Below are positions 57,095 through 64,000 of a stretch of 64,000 bases of DNA, one piece after another. The position numbers were made by a program, and so were the translations under genes. Source of the DNA: Dyella monticola (GTDB taxonomy: Bacteria > Pseudomonadota > Gammaproteobacteria > Xanthomonadales > Rhodanobacteraceae); NCBI RefSeq assembly GCF_003363155.1, contig NZ_QRBE01000009.1, positions 62,001 through 126,000 of the forward strand, read 5' to 3'. Within the stretch, counting starts at the first letter, position 1. Every line of letters begins with the position of its first letter. Below the pieces are notes generated by a model that ran no database searches, was not told the origin of the DNA, and saw only the letters and a program-made list of their open reading frames with translations.

Positions 57095-59965
57095 TTACAG
57101 CTTCAGGTTGAAGCCACCGTAGAACGTACGACCGAAGTACTGGATCGTGCCGGTTTCCGACGGCAGGCCGAAGTAGGTGCGCGTCGGCTGGTTGGTGATG
57201 TTCAACACCTGGAACAGCAGGCTGATGTTCTTGGTGAGATTGTACGAGGACTGGAAGTCGTAGACCGTTTCCGGTGCGAAGTACACGATCTGGTTGGTGA
57301 CCGAGATCTGCGAGTCGGAGACGAACTTCGAGCGGTAGTTGCCTTCCAGGTTCGCCGAGAACTTGCCGTTGTCGTAGAAGATCTGCGCGCTCGCCACGTT
57401 ACGTGACAAGCCAGGCAACGCCTGCACTTCGACCGGACCGCCCAGCGTGGAAGTCGCACCGAACGGACTCTGCGTCAGCGAATAGTTGGCGCCGAAGCCC
57501 AGGTTCTTCCAGATACCCGGCAGGAAGTGTGTCTTCTGGAACGACAACTCCAAGCCGCGCACCATCGTGCCCTGCGCATTGTAGGCCGTCGCATACGAAC
57601 CGTTGAGGTACGGCTGCCCGGTCGACGGGTTGATCGGCACCTGGATGCCAACCGACGAGAACGGGAAGTTGTTGTAGCTCACCAACTGGATAAACGTATC
57701 GATGTGCTTGACGAACACGCCGGCGGTGAACAAACCACTGGAGTCATCGAAGTAGTGCTCGTAATCGAGGTCGTACTGCATGGCCGTCAGCGGACGCAGC
57801 AGCGGGCTGTAGCCACCCCAGACGTTGAAATAACCGTTGCTCTCGTATGACCCGGCGCCCGCCAACATGTAGTTGATCGTCGGACGCGACAACACTTTGG
57901 ACACCGAGAAACGTGTCTGATCCTGATCGGTCCAGTGATAGATCAGGTTCGTCGACGGCAGCCACTTGGTGTAGCTCATGCCCTGGTTGAGCGGGGCGTA
58001 ACTGGTGGAGGTGTAGCCGAAGCCATCCGTCATCGGGACGCCCGTACCGGTCGGCACTTCTTCCAGACCGCTACTGGATTGCGAGGTATGCGATACGCGC
58101 AAGCCGATGTTGCCGGTCAGCTCGTGGCCCCACAGCGTCGTATCGATATCACCCTGGAAGAACAGGTCACGCACCTTCTCCGACACGGTACCGCTCTGCA
58201 CGCCCGTCCAGGATTGACCGTTCGGGTTGAGATCGAGTTCCGGATTCGGCTTGAGACCATAGGCCGCCAAAATCGCCGGTGCATTGAGCTTCAGGAAACA
58301 CGGGAATCCACTGAACGAACCCTTCCAGCACACCTCCGACGTGTCGCTGCTGCTAAGCGGCAGCGGCGGCTGGCCCGCCACGGGGTAGGAGCCCCATTCC
58401 GAGCCGTACACCCACGCCGTGCGATTGGCCTCATAGAAATGGTTGTTGATGTAAACACCGGCCTGCAGATCCGTGAAGATCGGGTTGCTCTCGAGGTCAT
58501 ACTGTACGGTGCTGCGGAACGCCTTGTAGCGGTCGTGATAGATGTACGGATACACACCGTAACGCGACAGCGCCATGTCGTTCGGATTGGTATAGATGCC
58601 CGGATTGGTGAACGATATCGAGCCGACGTTCAAGCCGTTGAGCTTGTACGTGGTCGACTGATTCATCAGCGTGGGATTGGACGTGCCAAGGCCGTTGTAC
58701 GGATCGGCGGTGGTATCGACGTTGATTTCGTTGCTTTCGGCGTGCGACAGCGAGGCATCCGCCTCCACATGCCACGGACCATCGTTCCACTTCAGATTCA
58801 GACCGCCGGAGAAAATACCCGTGTCGGTCGTGTAGTTGTCAGCGGTCGTTTCATTCGAGAACTGCGCATTGGCCAGACCCGGAATGCTGGTCACGGTGCC
58901 GCCGACCAACGTATCGCCCGGACCATATACCGGATTGGTAATGGTCGCGTTGTTGCTGCTAAATAGCTGCGAGCGGAAGCCGTAGCCATAGTAGTCGTCA
59001 TCGAACTTCGAATAGTAGGTATCGCCGGTGATCTGCCAGTGGTCGTCCGGACGCCACACCACCGTGGCCAGGTAACCGGTACGACGCTCGGTGCCCCCGT
59101 CCTGCTGCAATTGCGTGCCCTGCGGCACATAAGCCTGCGGCCCCGTGTTGGTCGGCGGGTTCAGGTACTGATAGTCGCCATTGGCCTCGCCCACGAACTG
59201 CTCGGAGATATGCGGCTGATACAACTGTGCGAAACCGGCGCCGACGCCCAGTGTGTTATCCAGGAACTTGCCCTGCCAGGCCGCGCTGACGCGGTAACCC
59301 TGCGTATTGTCGCCAACGACGTCATGCGCCTGGCCGTTGTAGCTGCCGCGCGCGTCGATGTCGAGCGACTGATCCTTCTTGCTGTCGAGCGGATTGGCCG
59401 TCTGCATGTTGATCGTGCAGCCCACGCCGCCTTCGATCAGCGATGCCTGCGAGGACTTGTACACCGTCGCCATGTTGATCAGTTCGGAAGGATACTGATC
59501 GAACTGAATGTAGTTGGTGCCGCTGGTCGAGGGTTGCTCGCGACCGTCCAAGGTGGTTTCGATGAAGTTACCGGAAAGACCGCGACAGTTGATCTGCGAG
59601 GCCTGGCCGGCAATGCGCTCGGCGGAAACACCCGGCAGGCGGGTCAGCGAATCGGCGATCGACTGATCCGGCAGGCCGGTCAGGTCGGCGGCCGTCACCA
59701 CGTTCTGGATCGTGTCGGCATAACGCTGATAGTCGATCGACTTCTCAACGCTGCTGCTGAAACCGGTAACCGTTACGGTGGCCAGGCTCTTGGCAAGCTG
59801 CTGCTGGCTCTTCTGGTTGCTGGTGGTCTGACTGGTTCCGGTGGCTGTGGTGGTTGTGTCGCCCTGCTGCGTCGGCGCCGACTGCGCAACGGCATCGCTC
59901 ACCCCAAAGGCCATGCAAAGGCTCGATGCCAATGCCACGGCAAGCACATTACGCTTGAGTATCAC
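57095..59965 (-). CDS. TonB-dependent receptor, carbohydrate type
   Basis: I place the start at GTG 59965, since GGGGAGGGG lies just before it. This gives 956 residues. The signal peptide (VILKRNVLAVALASSLCMAF, then GVSDAVAQ) is followed by a TonB-box-like TVTVTG at 64-69, a plug domain (SIADSLTRLPGVSAERIAG, FDQYPSELINMATVYKSSQA) and a 22-strand barrel ending GFNLKL. It resembles the Xanthomonas/Caulobacter carbohydrate receptor family. It should import maltodextrin-like sugars using TonB energy. Two plug cysteines, Cys127 (INCRGL) and Cys183 (VGCTINMQT), replace residues that are normally not Cys. Confidence 0.92.
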   Translation of the reverse strand: MILKRNVLAVALASSLCMAFGVSDAVAQSAPTQQGDTTTTATGTSQTTSNQKSQQQLAKSLATVTVTGFSSSVEKSIDYQRYADTIQNVVTAADLTGLPDQSIADSLTRLPGVSAERIAGQASQINCRGLSGNFIETTLDGREQPSTSGTNYIQFDQYPSELINMATVYKSSQASLIEGGVGCTINMQTANPLDSKKDQSLDIDARGSYNGQAHDVVGDNTQGYRVSAAWQGKFLDNTLGVGAGFAQLYQPHISEQFVGEANGDYQYLNPPTNTGPQAYVPQGTQLQQDGGTERRTGYLATVVWRPDDHWQITGDTYYSKFDDDYYGYGFRSQLFSSNNATITNPVYGPGDTLVGGTVTSIPGLANAQFSNETTADNYTTDTGIFSGGLNLKWNDGPWHVEADASLSHAESNEINVDTTADPYNGLGTSNPTLMNQSTTYKLNGLNVGSISFTNPGIYTNPNDMALSRYGVYPYIYHDRYKAFRSTVQYDLESNPIFTDLQAGVYINNHFYEANRTAWVYGSEWGSYPVAGQPPLPLSSSDTSEVCWKGSFSGFPCFLKLNAPAILAAYGLKPNPELDLNPNGQSWTGVQSGTVSEKVRDLFFQGDIDTTLWGHELTGNIGLRVSHTSQSSSGLEEVPTGTGVPMTDGFGYTSTSYAPLNQGMSYTKWLPSTNLIYHWTDQDQTRFSVSKVLSRPTINYMLAGAGSYESNGYFNVWGGYSPLLRPLTAMQYDLDYEHYFDDSSGLFTAGVFVKHIDTFIQLVSYNNFPFSSVGIQVPINPSTGQPYLNGSYATAYNAQGTMVRGLELSFQKTHFLPGIWKNLGFGANYSLTQSPFGATSTLGGPVEVQALPGLSRNVASAQIFYDNGKFSANLEGNYRSKFVSDSQISVTNQIVYFAPETVYDFQSSYNLTKNISLLFQVLNITNQPTRTYFGLPSETGTIQYFGRTFYGGFNLKL

Positions 59966-60115
59966 GCTATCCCCTCCCCAAAAAATTATTTGTAGTCGCC
60001 TCTTCTGGTCGCTGCCTTGCGTGTCACTCGCAAATACGCTCAGCGCCCACGCAGACGGACAAAACCGGCGGCGTGAGTGGATGGTAGGGCGCGCTTTTCC
60101 AAGCAGACTACACTT

Positions 60116-60130
60116 TGCATACGTATTCAT
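60116..60130. promoter_or_regulatory. Operator-like motif, copy 2
   Basis: TGCATACGTATTCAT lies 150 bases upstream of the TonB-dependent receptor start, in the 629-base divergent spacer. It is identical to the copy at 51042 and inverted relative to the copy at 60305-60319. Confidence 0.7.
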
Positions 60131-60304
60131 GTCGTGGCCCTGGACACGGTCATCGCAGTGCAACATGCGCATTGCGCAGGCGTGCGCCGCGCCGCCGAAC
60201 CACTGAAAAACAGGGTCTTTACGGCGATTTTACGAATTATCCGGTGCGCAACGCGCGGCACGGCGCAGCTGCGCAGCGCACCTCATGACGCAATCGCAGC
60301 ACGA

Positions 60305-60319
60305 ATGAATACGTATGCA
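60305..60319. promoter_or_regulatory. Operator-like motif, copy 3 (inverted)
   Basis: ATGAATACGTATGCA is the reverse complement of the copy at 60116. The two centres are 190 bases apart, close to a whole number of helical turns. A tetrameric repressor could loop this DNA between the receptor and alpha-glucosidase promoters. Looping is inference. Confidence 0.65.
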
Positions 60320-60449
60320 GACTGTGCAAGCAATGGGAACCCGCCAACTAAGCTGCACCACGCCAACATGCTCTGCTTTCTGCCTTGAAAACCTTAGCCT
60401 GGTGCGTTGGGAATCGTGTCTTGCCATCCTTCGCGAAAGCGAAATGCCA

Positions 60450-60472
60450 TTTGCTTTGAAGTGCAAAGCAAA
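60450..60472. repeat. Hairpin upstream of the GH13 alpha-glucosidase gene
   Basis: TTTGCTTTG-AAGTG-CAAAGCAAA forms a 9-bp stem and lies within a larger imperfect repeat (CTTGCCATCCTTCGCG, later CGGGGATGACGGCAAG). The rest of 59966-60594 shows no gene; it holds the two operator copies and the promoters of both flanking genes. Confidence 0.45.
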
Positions 60473-60594
60473 GATGAATTCTCGCCTTCGCGGGGATGAC
60501 GGCAAGAAAGACCCAAGCGGCAGTCTGCTAAGTTTTACGCGAGGAAGCACGCAGAGCCGGCAAGTTTGGGCTTAAGCAGGGAACACGTTTACAC

Positions 60595-62208
60595 ATGACC
60601 GATGCATTCTGGTGGCGTGGCGCCGTCATCTATCAAATCTATCCACGCAGTTTTCTGGATACCAACGGCGACGGCGTGGGCGACCTGCCGGGCATCATCC
60701 AGCGCATGGATTACGTAGCAAGCCTGGGCGTGGACGCCATCTGGGTTGCGCCGTTCTTCCGCTCGCCGATGGCCGATTTTGGTTACGACATTGCCGATTA
60801 CCGCGATGTGGATCCGTTGTTCGGCACGCTGGACGATTTCGACCGCCTGCTCGCCAAAGCCCATGGCGTTGGCGTGAAAGTAATGATCGACCAGGTACTC
60901 AGCCACACCTCCGATCAGCACGCATGGTTCAAGGAAAGCCGCGAAAACCAGCACAACCCTAAAGCCGATTGGTACGTGTGGGCAGATGCCAAACCCGATG
61001 GCAGCGCGCCGAATAATTGGCTGTCGATCTTTGGCGGTTCTGCGTGGCAGTGGGAACCGCGACGCGGTCAGTACTACCTGCACAACTTTCTAGCCTCGCA
61101 GCCGGACCTGAATTTCCACCACCCCGACGTGCGCGCCGCGGTGCTGGACAACGTGCGCTTCTGGCTTGACAAAGGTGTGGACGGCCTGCGCCTGGACGCC
61201 ATCAACTTCTGCTTCCACGATCGGCAGTTGCGCGACAACCCGCCCAAGCCGAAGGAAAAACGCGTCGGTCGCGGTTTCAGCCCGGATAACCCGTACGCAT
61301 TCCAGTATCACCTTTACAACAACACGCAGCCGGAAAACCTCGATTTCCTGCAAGAGCTGCGCACGCTGCTCGATCGCTATCCGACTGCGGTAACGCTCGG
61401 CGAGATTTCCTCAGAAGACTCGCTGGCAACGATGGCCGAATACACCCGCGATCATCGCCTGCACATGGGTTACAGCTTCGAATTGCTCGGCAGCGATTTC
61501 AGTGCCGGATACATCCGCAGCACAGTCGAAAAACTGGAGGAGCAAGTCCGCGAAGGTTGGCCGTGCTGGTCCATTTCCAATCATGACGTGGAACGCGTGC
61601 TGACGCGTTGGGGCAACGGCAATGCATCGCCGCGCCTGGCCAACCTGCTTACCGCCATGGTCTGTTCGCTGCGCGGCTCGGTGTGCGTGTACCAGGGGGA
61701 GGAATTGGGTCTGACCGAGGCCGAGGTACCGTTCGAATCGTTGCGCGACCCCTATGGCATCACCTTCTGGCCGACCTTCAAAGGCCGCGACGGCTGCCGC
61801 ACACCGATGCCCTGGGATGACGCCTCCTTCGCCGGCTTCAGCAAAGTCGAGCCATGGCTACCGATCGATGGAGCACACAAGGCGCTAGCCGTCACCCATC
61901 AAGAAGCCGATCCCAACTCCGTCCTGCATGGCTTCCGTCGCTTCATGCAATGGCGCGCCACGCAAACGGCTCTGCGACGCGGCGACATCCGTTTCCTCGA
62001 CACACCCGAACCGGTACTTGCTTTCGTGCGCAGCCATGAGAGCGAACAGGTATTGGCGGTGTTCAATTTCAGCAAAAAAACACAGTCACTGAACTTGCAA
62101 GGGTTCGCCGCTGCACAACCGCTAGCCGGCCACGGCTTGCAACAAGGTACGCTACAGAATGGTCGCCTGGAACTTCCCGGCCACGGGGTGCTGTTCGCGC
62201 GACTCTAG
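60595..62208 (+). CDS. GH13 alpha-glucosidase (cytoplasmic)
   Basis: The 537-residue enzyme begins MTDAFWWRGAVIYQIYPRSF without a signal peptide. The triad is Asp201 in DGLRLDAINF, Glu270 in VTLGEISSED and Asp331 in SISNHDVERV. QVLSHTSDQHAWF is region I. It resembles the oligo-1,6-glucosidase/maltase group (GH13_23-like) of Xanthomonadales. It should split imported maltose or isomaltose. It is divergent from the TonB-dependent receptor and shares the operator-bearing spacer. Confidence 0.93.
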   Translation: MTDAFWWRGAVIYQIYPRSFLDTNGDGVGDLPGIIQRMDYVASLGVDAIWVAPFFRSPMADFGYDIADYRDVDPLFGTLDDFDRLLAKAHGVGVKVMIDQVLSHTSDQHAWFKESRENQHNPKADWYVWADAKPDGSAPNNWLSIFGGSAWQWEPRRGQYYLHNFLASQPDLNFHHPDVRAAVLDNVRFWLDKGVDGLRLDAINFCFHDRQLRDNPPKPKEKRVGRGFSPDNPYAFQYHLYNNTQPENLDFLQELRTLLDRYPTAVTLGEISSEDSLATMAEYTRDHRLHMGYSFELLGSDFSAGYIRSTVEKLEEQVREGWPCWSISNHDVERVLTRWGNGNASPRLANLLTAMVCSLRGSVCVYQGEELGLTEAEVPFESLRDPYGITFWPTFKGRDGCRTPMPWDDASFAGFSKVEPWLPIDGAHKALAVTHQEADPNSVLHGFRRFMQWRATQTALRRGDIRFLDTPEPVLAFVRSHESEQVLAVFNFSKKTQSLNLQGFAAAQPLAGHGLQQGTLQNGRLELPGHGVLFARL

Positions 62209-62330
62209 GGCCTTTCCATCGTTACCCTAGGCGTGCAGAGAAGAGCCATGGAGGCCTTTCTCTATCTAGAAGGAAGCCGCACCTAGCGTCTTTCCCTGAC
62301 GTCACCAGACCAGGCTTCCGCCATCACGCA

Positions 62331-62843
62331 CTAGAGCGCACTGATGCGAAAACGCCGCGTGATCATCGCCACGAAGGGCAATGCGAGCGCACAGGAAAGA
62401 GCAAACGTAAAGCCCACGAACACATCCTCAGCGACCTCACAATTGCAATTTAATGGATCTAGCGCGACAAGATGCATAACGAAGGTTGAGTAAGCGTGCT
62501 GCCATCGCTCCATGTTCTTCAGCGACAAAAACATAGCGCCTGTCAGCAGCCTTCCCACGATAAGCATGGTGATGATATTCAGGTTAAGTGCGAGCACATA
62601 CCGGACTACACTGCGCGCTGGACGTATAGATCGCTTGCCGTGGTATAGCCTGCCGCCAGCGACAGTGAGCGCTGCCAGCTCGAAGCTCGTTAAGAGCGTG
62701 AAGAAATAAAGTAGCGGCAAATAGCGATCATGATCTGAAATCGTCCAGGCTGCATCAATAAATCGTGCCATCAGGTAGAGCAAAAATCCGGTTAGACATA
62801 CGGTCAAGGCGATCAGCGCCACGTAACGAAGAAAAGCTTTCAT
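62331..62843 (-). CDS. Four-helix membrane protein, probable T6SS immunity protein
   Basis: The 170-residue protein has four hydrophobic helices (about 5-28, 40-62, 84-108, 142-165) with the loop MARFIDAAWTISDHDRYLPL between the first two. No family is recognised. Its ATG overlaps the stop of the upstream effector gene by one base (TAATG), so the two are translationally coupled. That location and membrane nature fit an immunity protein for a peptidoglycan-targeting effector. The role is inferred from context. Confidence 0.65.
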   Translation of the reverse strand: MKAFLRYVALIALTVCLTGFLLYLMARFIDAAWTISDHDRYLPLLYFFTLLTSFELAALTVAGGRLYHGKRSIRPARSVVRYVLALNLNIITMLIVGRLLTGAMFLSLKNMERWQHAYSTFVMHLVALDPLNCNCEVAEDVFVGFTFALSCALALPFVAMITRRFRISAL

Positions 62844-63412
62844 TACATGACTTCCAGTGTTCCAAATGCCTTGAGCGAGCTGCCTGGAATGGGTAAATCC
62901 GGATCACGCGAACGCAGATAGCCTGAGATTTTTTCAAAATCACACTTTTTATCGACCGTGACACATCCCAAGCTGACACCCATTGGCCCTCTTGGATGGA
63001 GCCGAAAATTGCCGCGCGTAACGCCATTCACGTTCTGGCTATCGCACAGGGCGCATTGCCATAGAGCAAACCACTCGCTCTTATTGGGAAGGTCGAATTG
63101 TTCATAAAAGAAGTTTCTCGCTTGAGATAGATAACCCCCCGACTGTCGGTTGACGACATAGTAGGCTCCAGGCGGAATAGCGCCGCTATCTTTCCATGCG
63201 ATACCGTCGGGATTGTTCCGTCCTTTACCATCCCCGGAAAATGCCGCGAAGTCACCTAATCCAGGCACGTGTAGGATGGACATATTTTGCCGATTGAGCG
63301 TGTAACACATGCGCACCGGACCAGGTCGGATCGGCCCGGCGTAGAGTGGGCGCGGTGCATAGAGGACCACGTCCCTGCGCATGTAATGCGGAGCAGGTCC
63401 CTGCAAAGGCAT
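62843..63412 (-). CDS. DUF2778/Tlde1-like L,D-transpeptidase-fold T6SS effector
   Basis: The 189-residue protein carries the Tlde1-type active site FRLHPRGPMGVSLGCVTV, with His139, Ser147 and Cys150. Upstream elements AFSGDGKGRNNPDG and SGAIPPGAYYVVNRQSGGYL match DUF2778. Tlde1 enzymes attack or modify peptidoglycan stems in target cells. I start it at ATG 63412, where GGTGGA lies seven bases upstream; an in-frame GTG at 63424 overlaps hcp. It sits two bases after the hcp stop and is coupled to the immunity gene. It lacks a signal peptide, as expected for cargo delivered by Hcp. Confidence 0.85.
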   Translation of the reverse strand: MPLQGPAPHYMRRDVVLYAPRPLYAGPIRPGPVRMCYTLNRQNMSILHVPGLGDFAAFSGDGKGRNNPDGIAWKDSGAIPPGAYYVVNRQSGGYLSQARNFFYEQFDLPNKSEWFALWQCALCDSQNVNGVTRGNFRLHPRGPMGVSLGCVTVDKKCDFEKISGYLRSRDPDLPIPGSSLKAFGTLEVM

Positions 63413-63414
63413 GC

Positions 63415-63894
63415 TCAAATCCACCAGTTATCGGCATAGACAATATTGCCGTCGCAATGCGTCCAAGTAATTTTCCCGTAACGCAGGCTCACTGCCTCCC
63501 TATGGTTGTAAACGGCTTTGCCTTGCTCCTTGATGTCATGCATGTGCGGTGTCACGGCCGTGATCCGCACGTCTTCCATTTTCATTATGAAATAGACAAT
63601 TTCACGGCCACTCCCATCAACTTTGTACCAGCGCAATTCAGCAGTCTTGATCGGATGGCCACTGGATACCGCCCGGTAGAGATAAGGTGATGCGCGATCG
63701 AAATCCTTATGGATGACCATGGGTTCATGCATACGACTGCCAAGCAATCGTCCAGTGCGGGCATCGGCTGGTGCATATACCCCGTGCGCGAAGCTGAGCA
63801 CCTCGATACTGCCTTCACGGTCATTTACCAGACTGCCGCCGCGTATCGGAGAGCCCGCTTCATCAGTGATCCAAAGATATGCGGGTATTGCCAT
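63415..63894 (-). CDS. hcp: Hcp-family type VI secretion tube protein
   Basis: The 159-residue protein starts MAIPAYLWITDEAGSPIRGG and has the Hcp signatures DREGSIEVLSFAHGVYAP, FDRASPYLYRAVSSGHPIK and MHDIKEQGKAVYNHREAVSL, ending in YADNWWI. Hcp forms hexameric rings that stack as the T6SS tube and also carries effectors in its lumen. It is the first gene of a compact hcp-effector-immunity cassette. No structural T6SS genes are in the window. Confidence 0.94.
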   Translation of the reverse strand: MAIPAYLWITDEAGSPIRGGSLVNDREGSIEVLSFAHGVYAPADARTGRLLGSRMHEPMVIHKDFDRASPYLYRAVSSGHPIKTAELRWYKVDGSGREIVYFIMKMEDVRITAVTPHMHDIKEQGKAVYNHREAVSLRYGKITWTHCDGNIVYADNWWI

Positions 63895-64000
63895 GGCATA
63901 GTCCTTATGCTTAGTAGTGAACGTCCGAGGTTATCGCCCTGGCTCGCGCCGATATGTAGGCCTGCTGCCCTTCGAACGTCGCTGGATGCAGGATTCGCCT
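63895..64000. other. Upstream region of hcp, no gene seen
   Basis: The last 106 bases contain no recognisable gene and should include the hcp promoter. No operator or terminator is evident before the window ends. Confidence 0.5.

Overview
The window is a 64 kb piece of a high-GC gammaproteobacterial chromosome. Its gene content and order point to the Xanthomonadales/Lysobacterales, most likely a Rhodanobacteraceae member such as Dyella, Luteibacter, Rhodanobacter or Frateuria. The main reasons are the block cutA, dsbD, aroQ, accB, accC, prmA, zinc-ribbon protein, fis, purH; a DUF2782 gene divergent from polA; a sX13-like small RNA near polA; and a large TonB-dependent carbohydrate-utilisation locus. 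The genus call is inference from gene content only.

Layout. 1-7.6 kb: cysB (cut by the window edge) divergent from cysG, a 1-Cys peroxiredoxin, an LTA-synthase-like sulfatase-fold transferase, and a coupled DUF898 / M48 protease pair. 7.6-16.6 kb: an accessory island with visibly lower and uneven GC. It holds an IS3 orfA remnant, small orphan genes, a TraJ-like relaxosome gene with an IncP-like oriT, a dense array of perfect palindromes interleaved with nic-like CCTATCCTGC repeats, an orphan VbhA-type antitoxin, and a 1557-residue RHS protein followed by a tiny membrane protein. 16.6-18.8 kb: groES-groEL under a CIRCE element. 18.8-25.3 kb: assorted regulators and metabolic genes (MmyB-like regulator/SDR pair, fuculose-phosphate-type aldolase, cutA, a MocR regulator divergent from a GST, an EamA transporter). 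25.4-34.9 kb: the housekeeping block dsbD to purH. 35-43.2 kb: SBF-type transporter/LysR pair, GST, a half-size EamA protein, DUF2782, polA and a rhomboid protease. 43.4 kb: a three-hairpin C-rich small RNA. 43.5-47.1 kb: a LacI regulator, a VOC protein, and a YCII/ECF sigma pair.

47.2-62.2 kb is an alpha-glucan/maltodextrin-type utilisation locus. It encodes a TonB-dependent receptor, an exported GH13 amylase, GH31, GH39, an (alpha/alpha)6 glycosidase, an MFS sugar transporter and a divergent GH13 alpha-glucosidase. The logic would be capture and import across the outer membrane, periplasmic trimming, import of small sugars, and cytoplasmic hydrolysis. A 15-base operator-like motif (TGCATACGTATTCAT) occurs three times, only at the two obvious promoter regions of this locus.

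The right edge carries a type VI secretion cassette: hcp, a DUF2778/Tlde1-like L,D-transpeptidase-fold effector, and an overlapping small membrane protein that is the probable immunity gene.

The least explained and most interesting structure is the palindrome/nic-repeat array at about 10.35-10.88 kb, with an outlying unit at 9.36-9.42 kb, next to the TraJ/oriT module. It contains eight loopless perfect palindromes of 14-22 bp. Their arms and cores differ from copy to copy, yet every one remains perfectly self-complementary.
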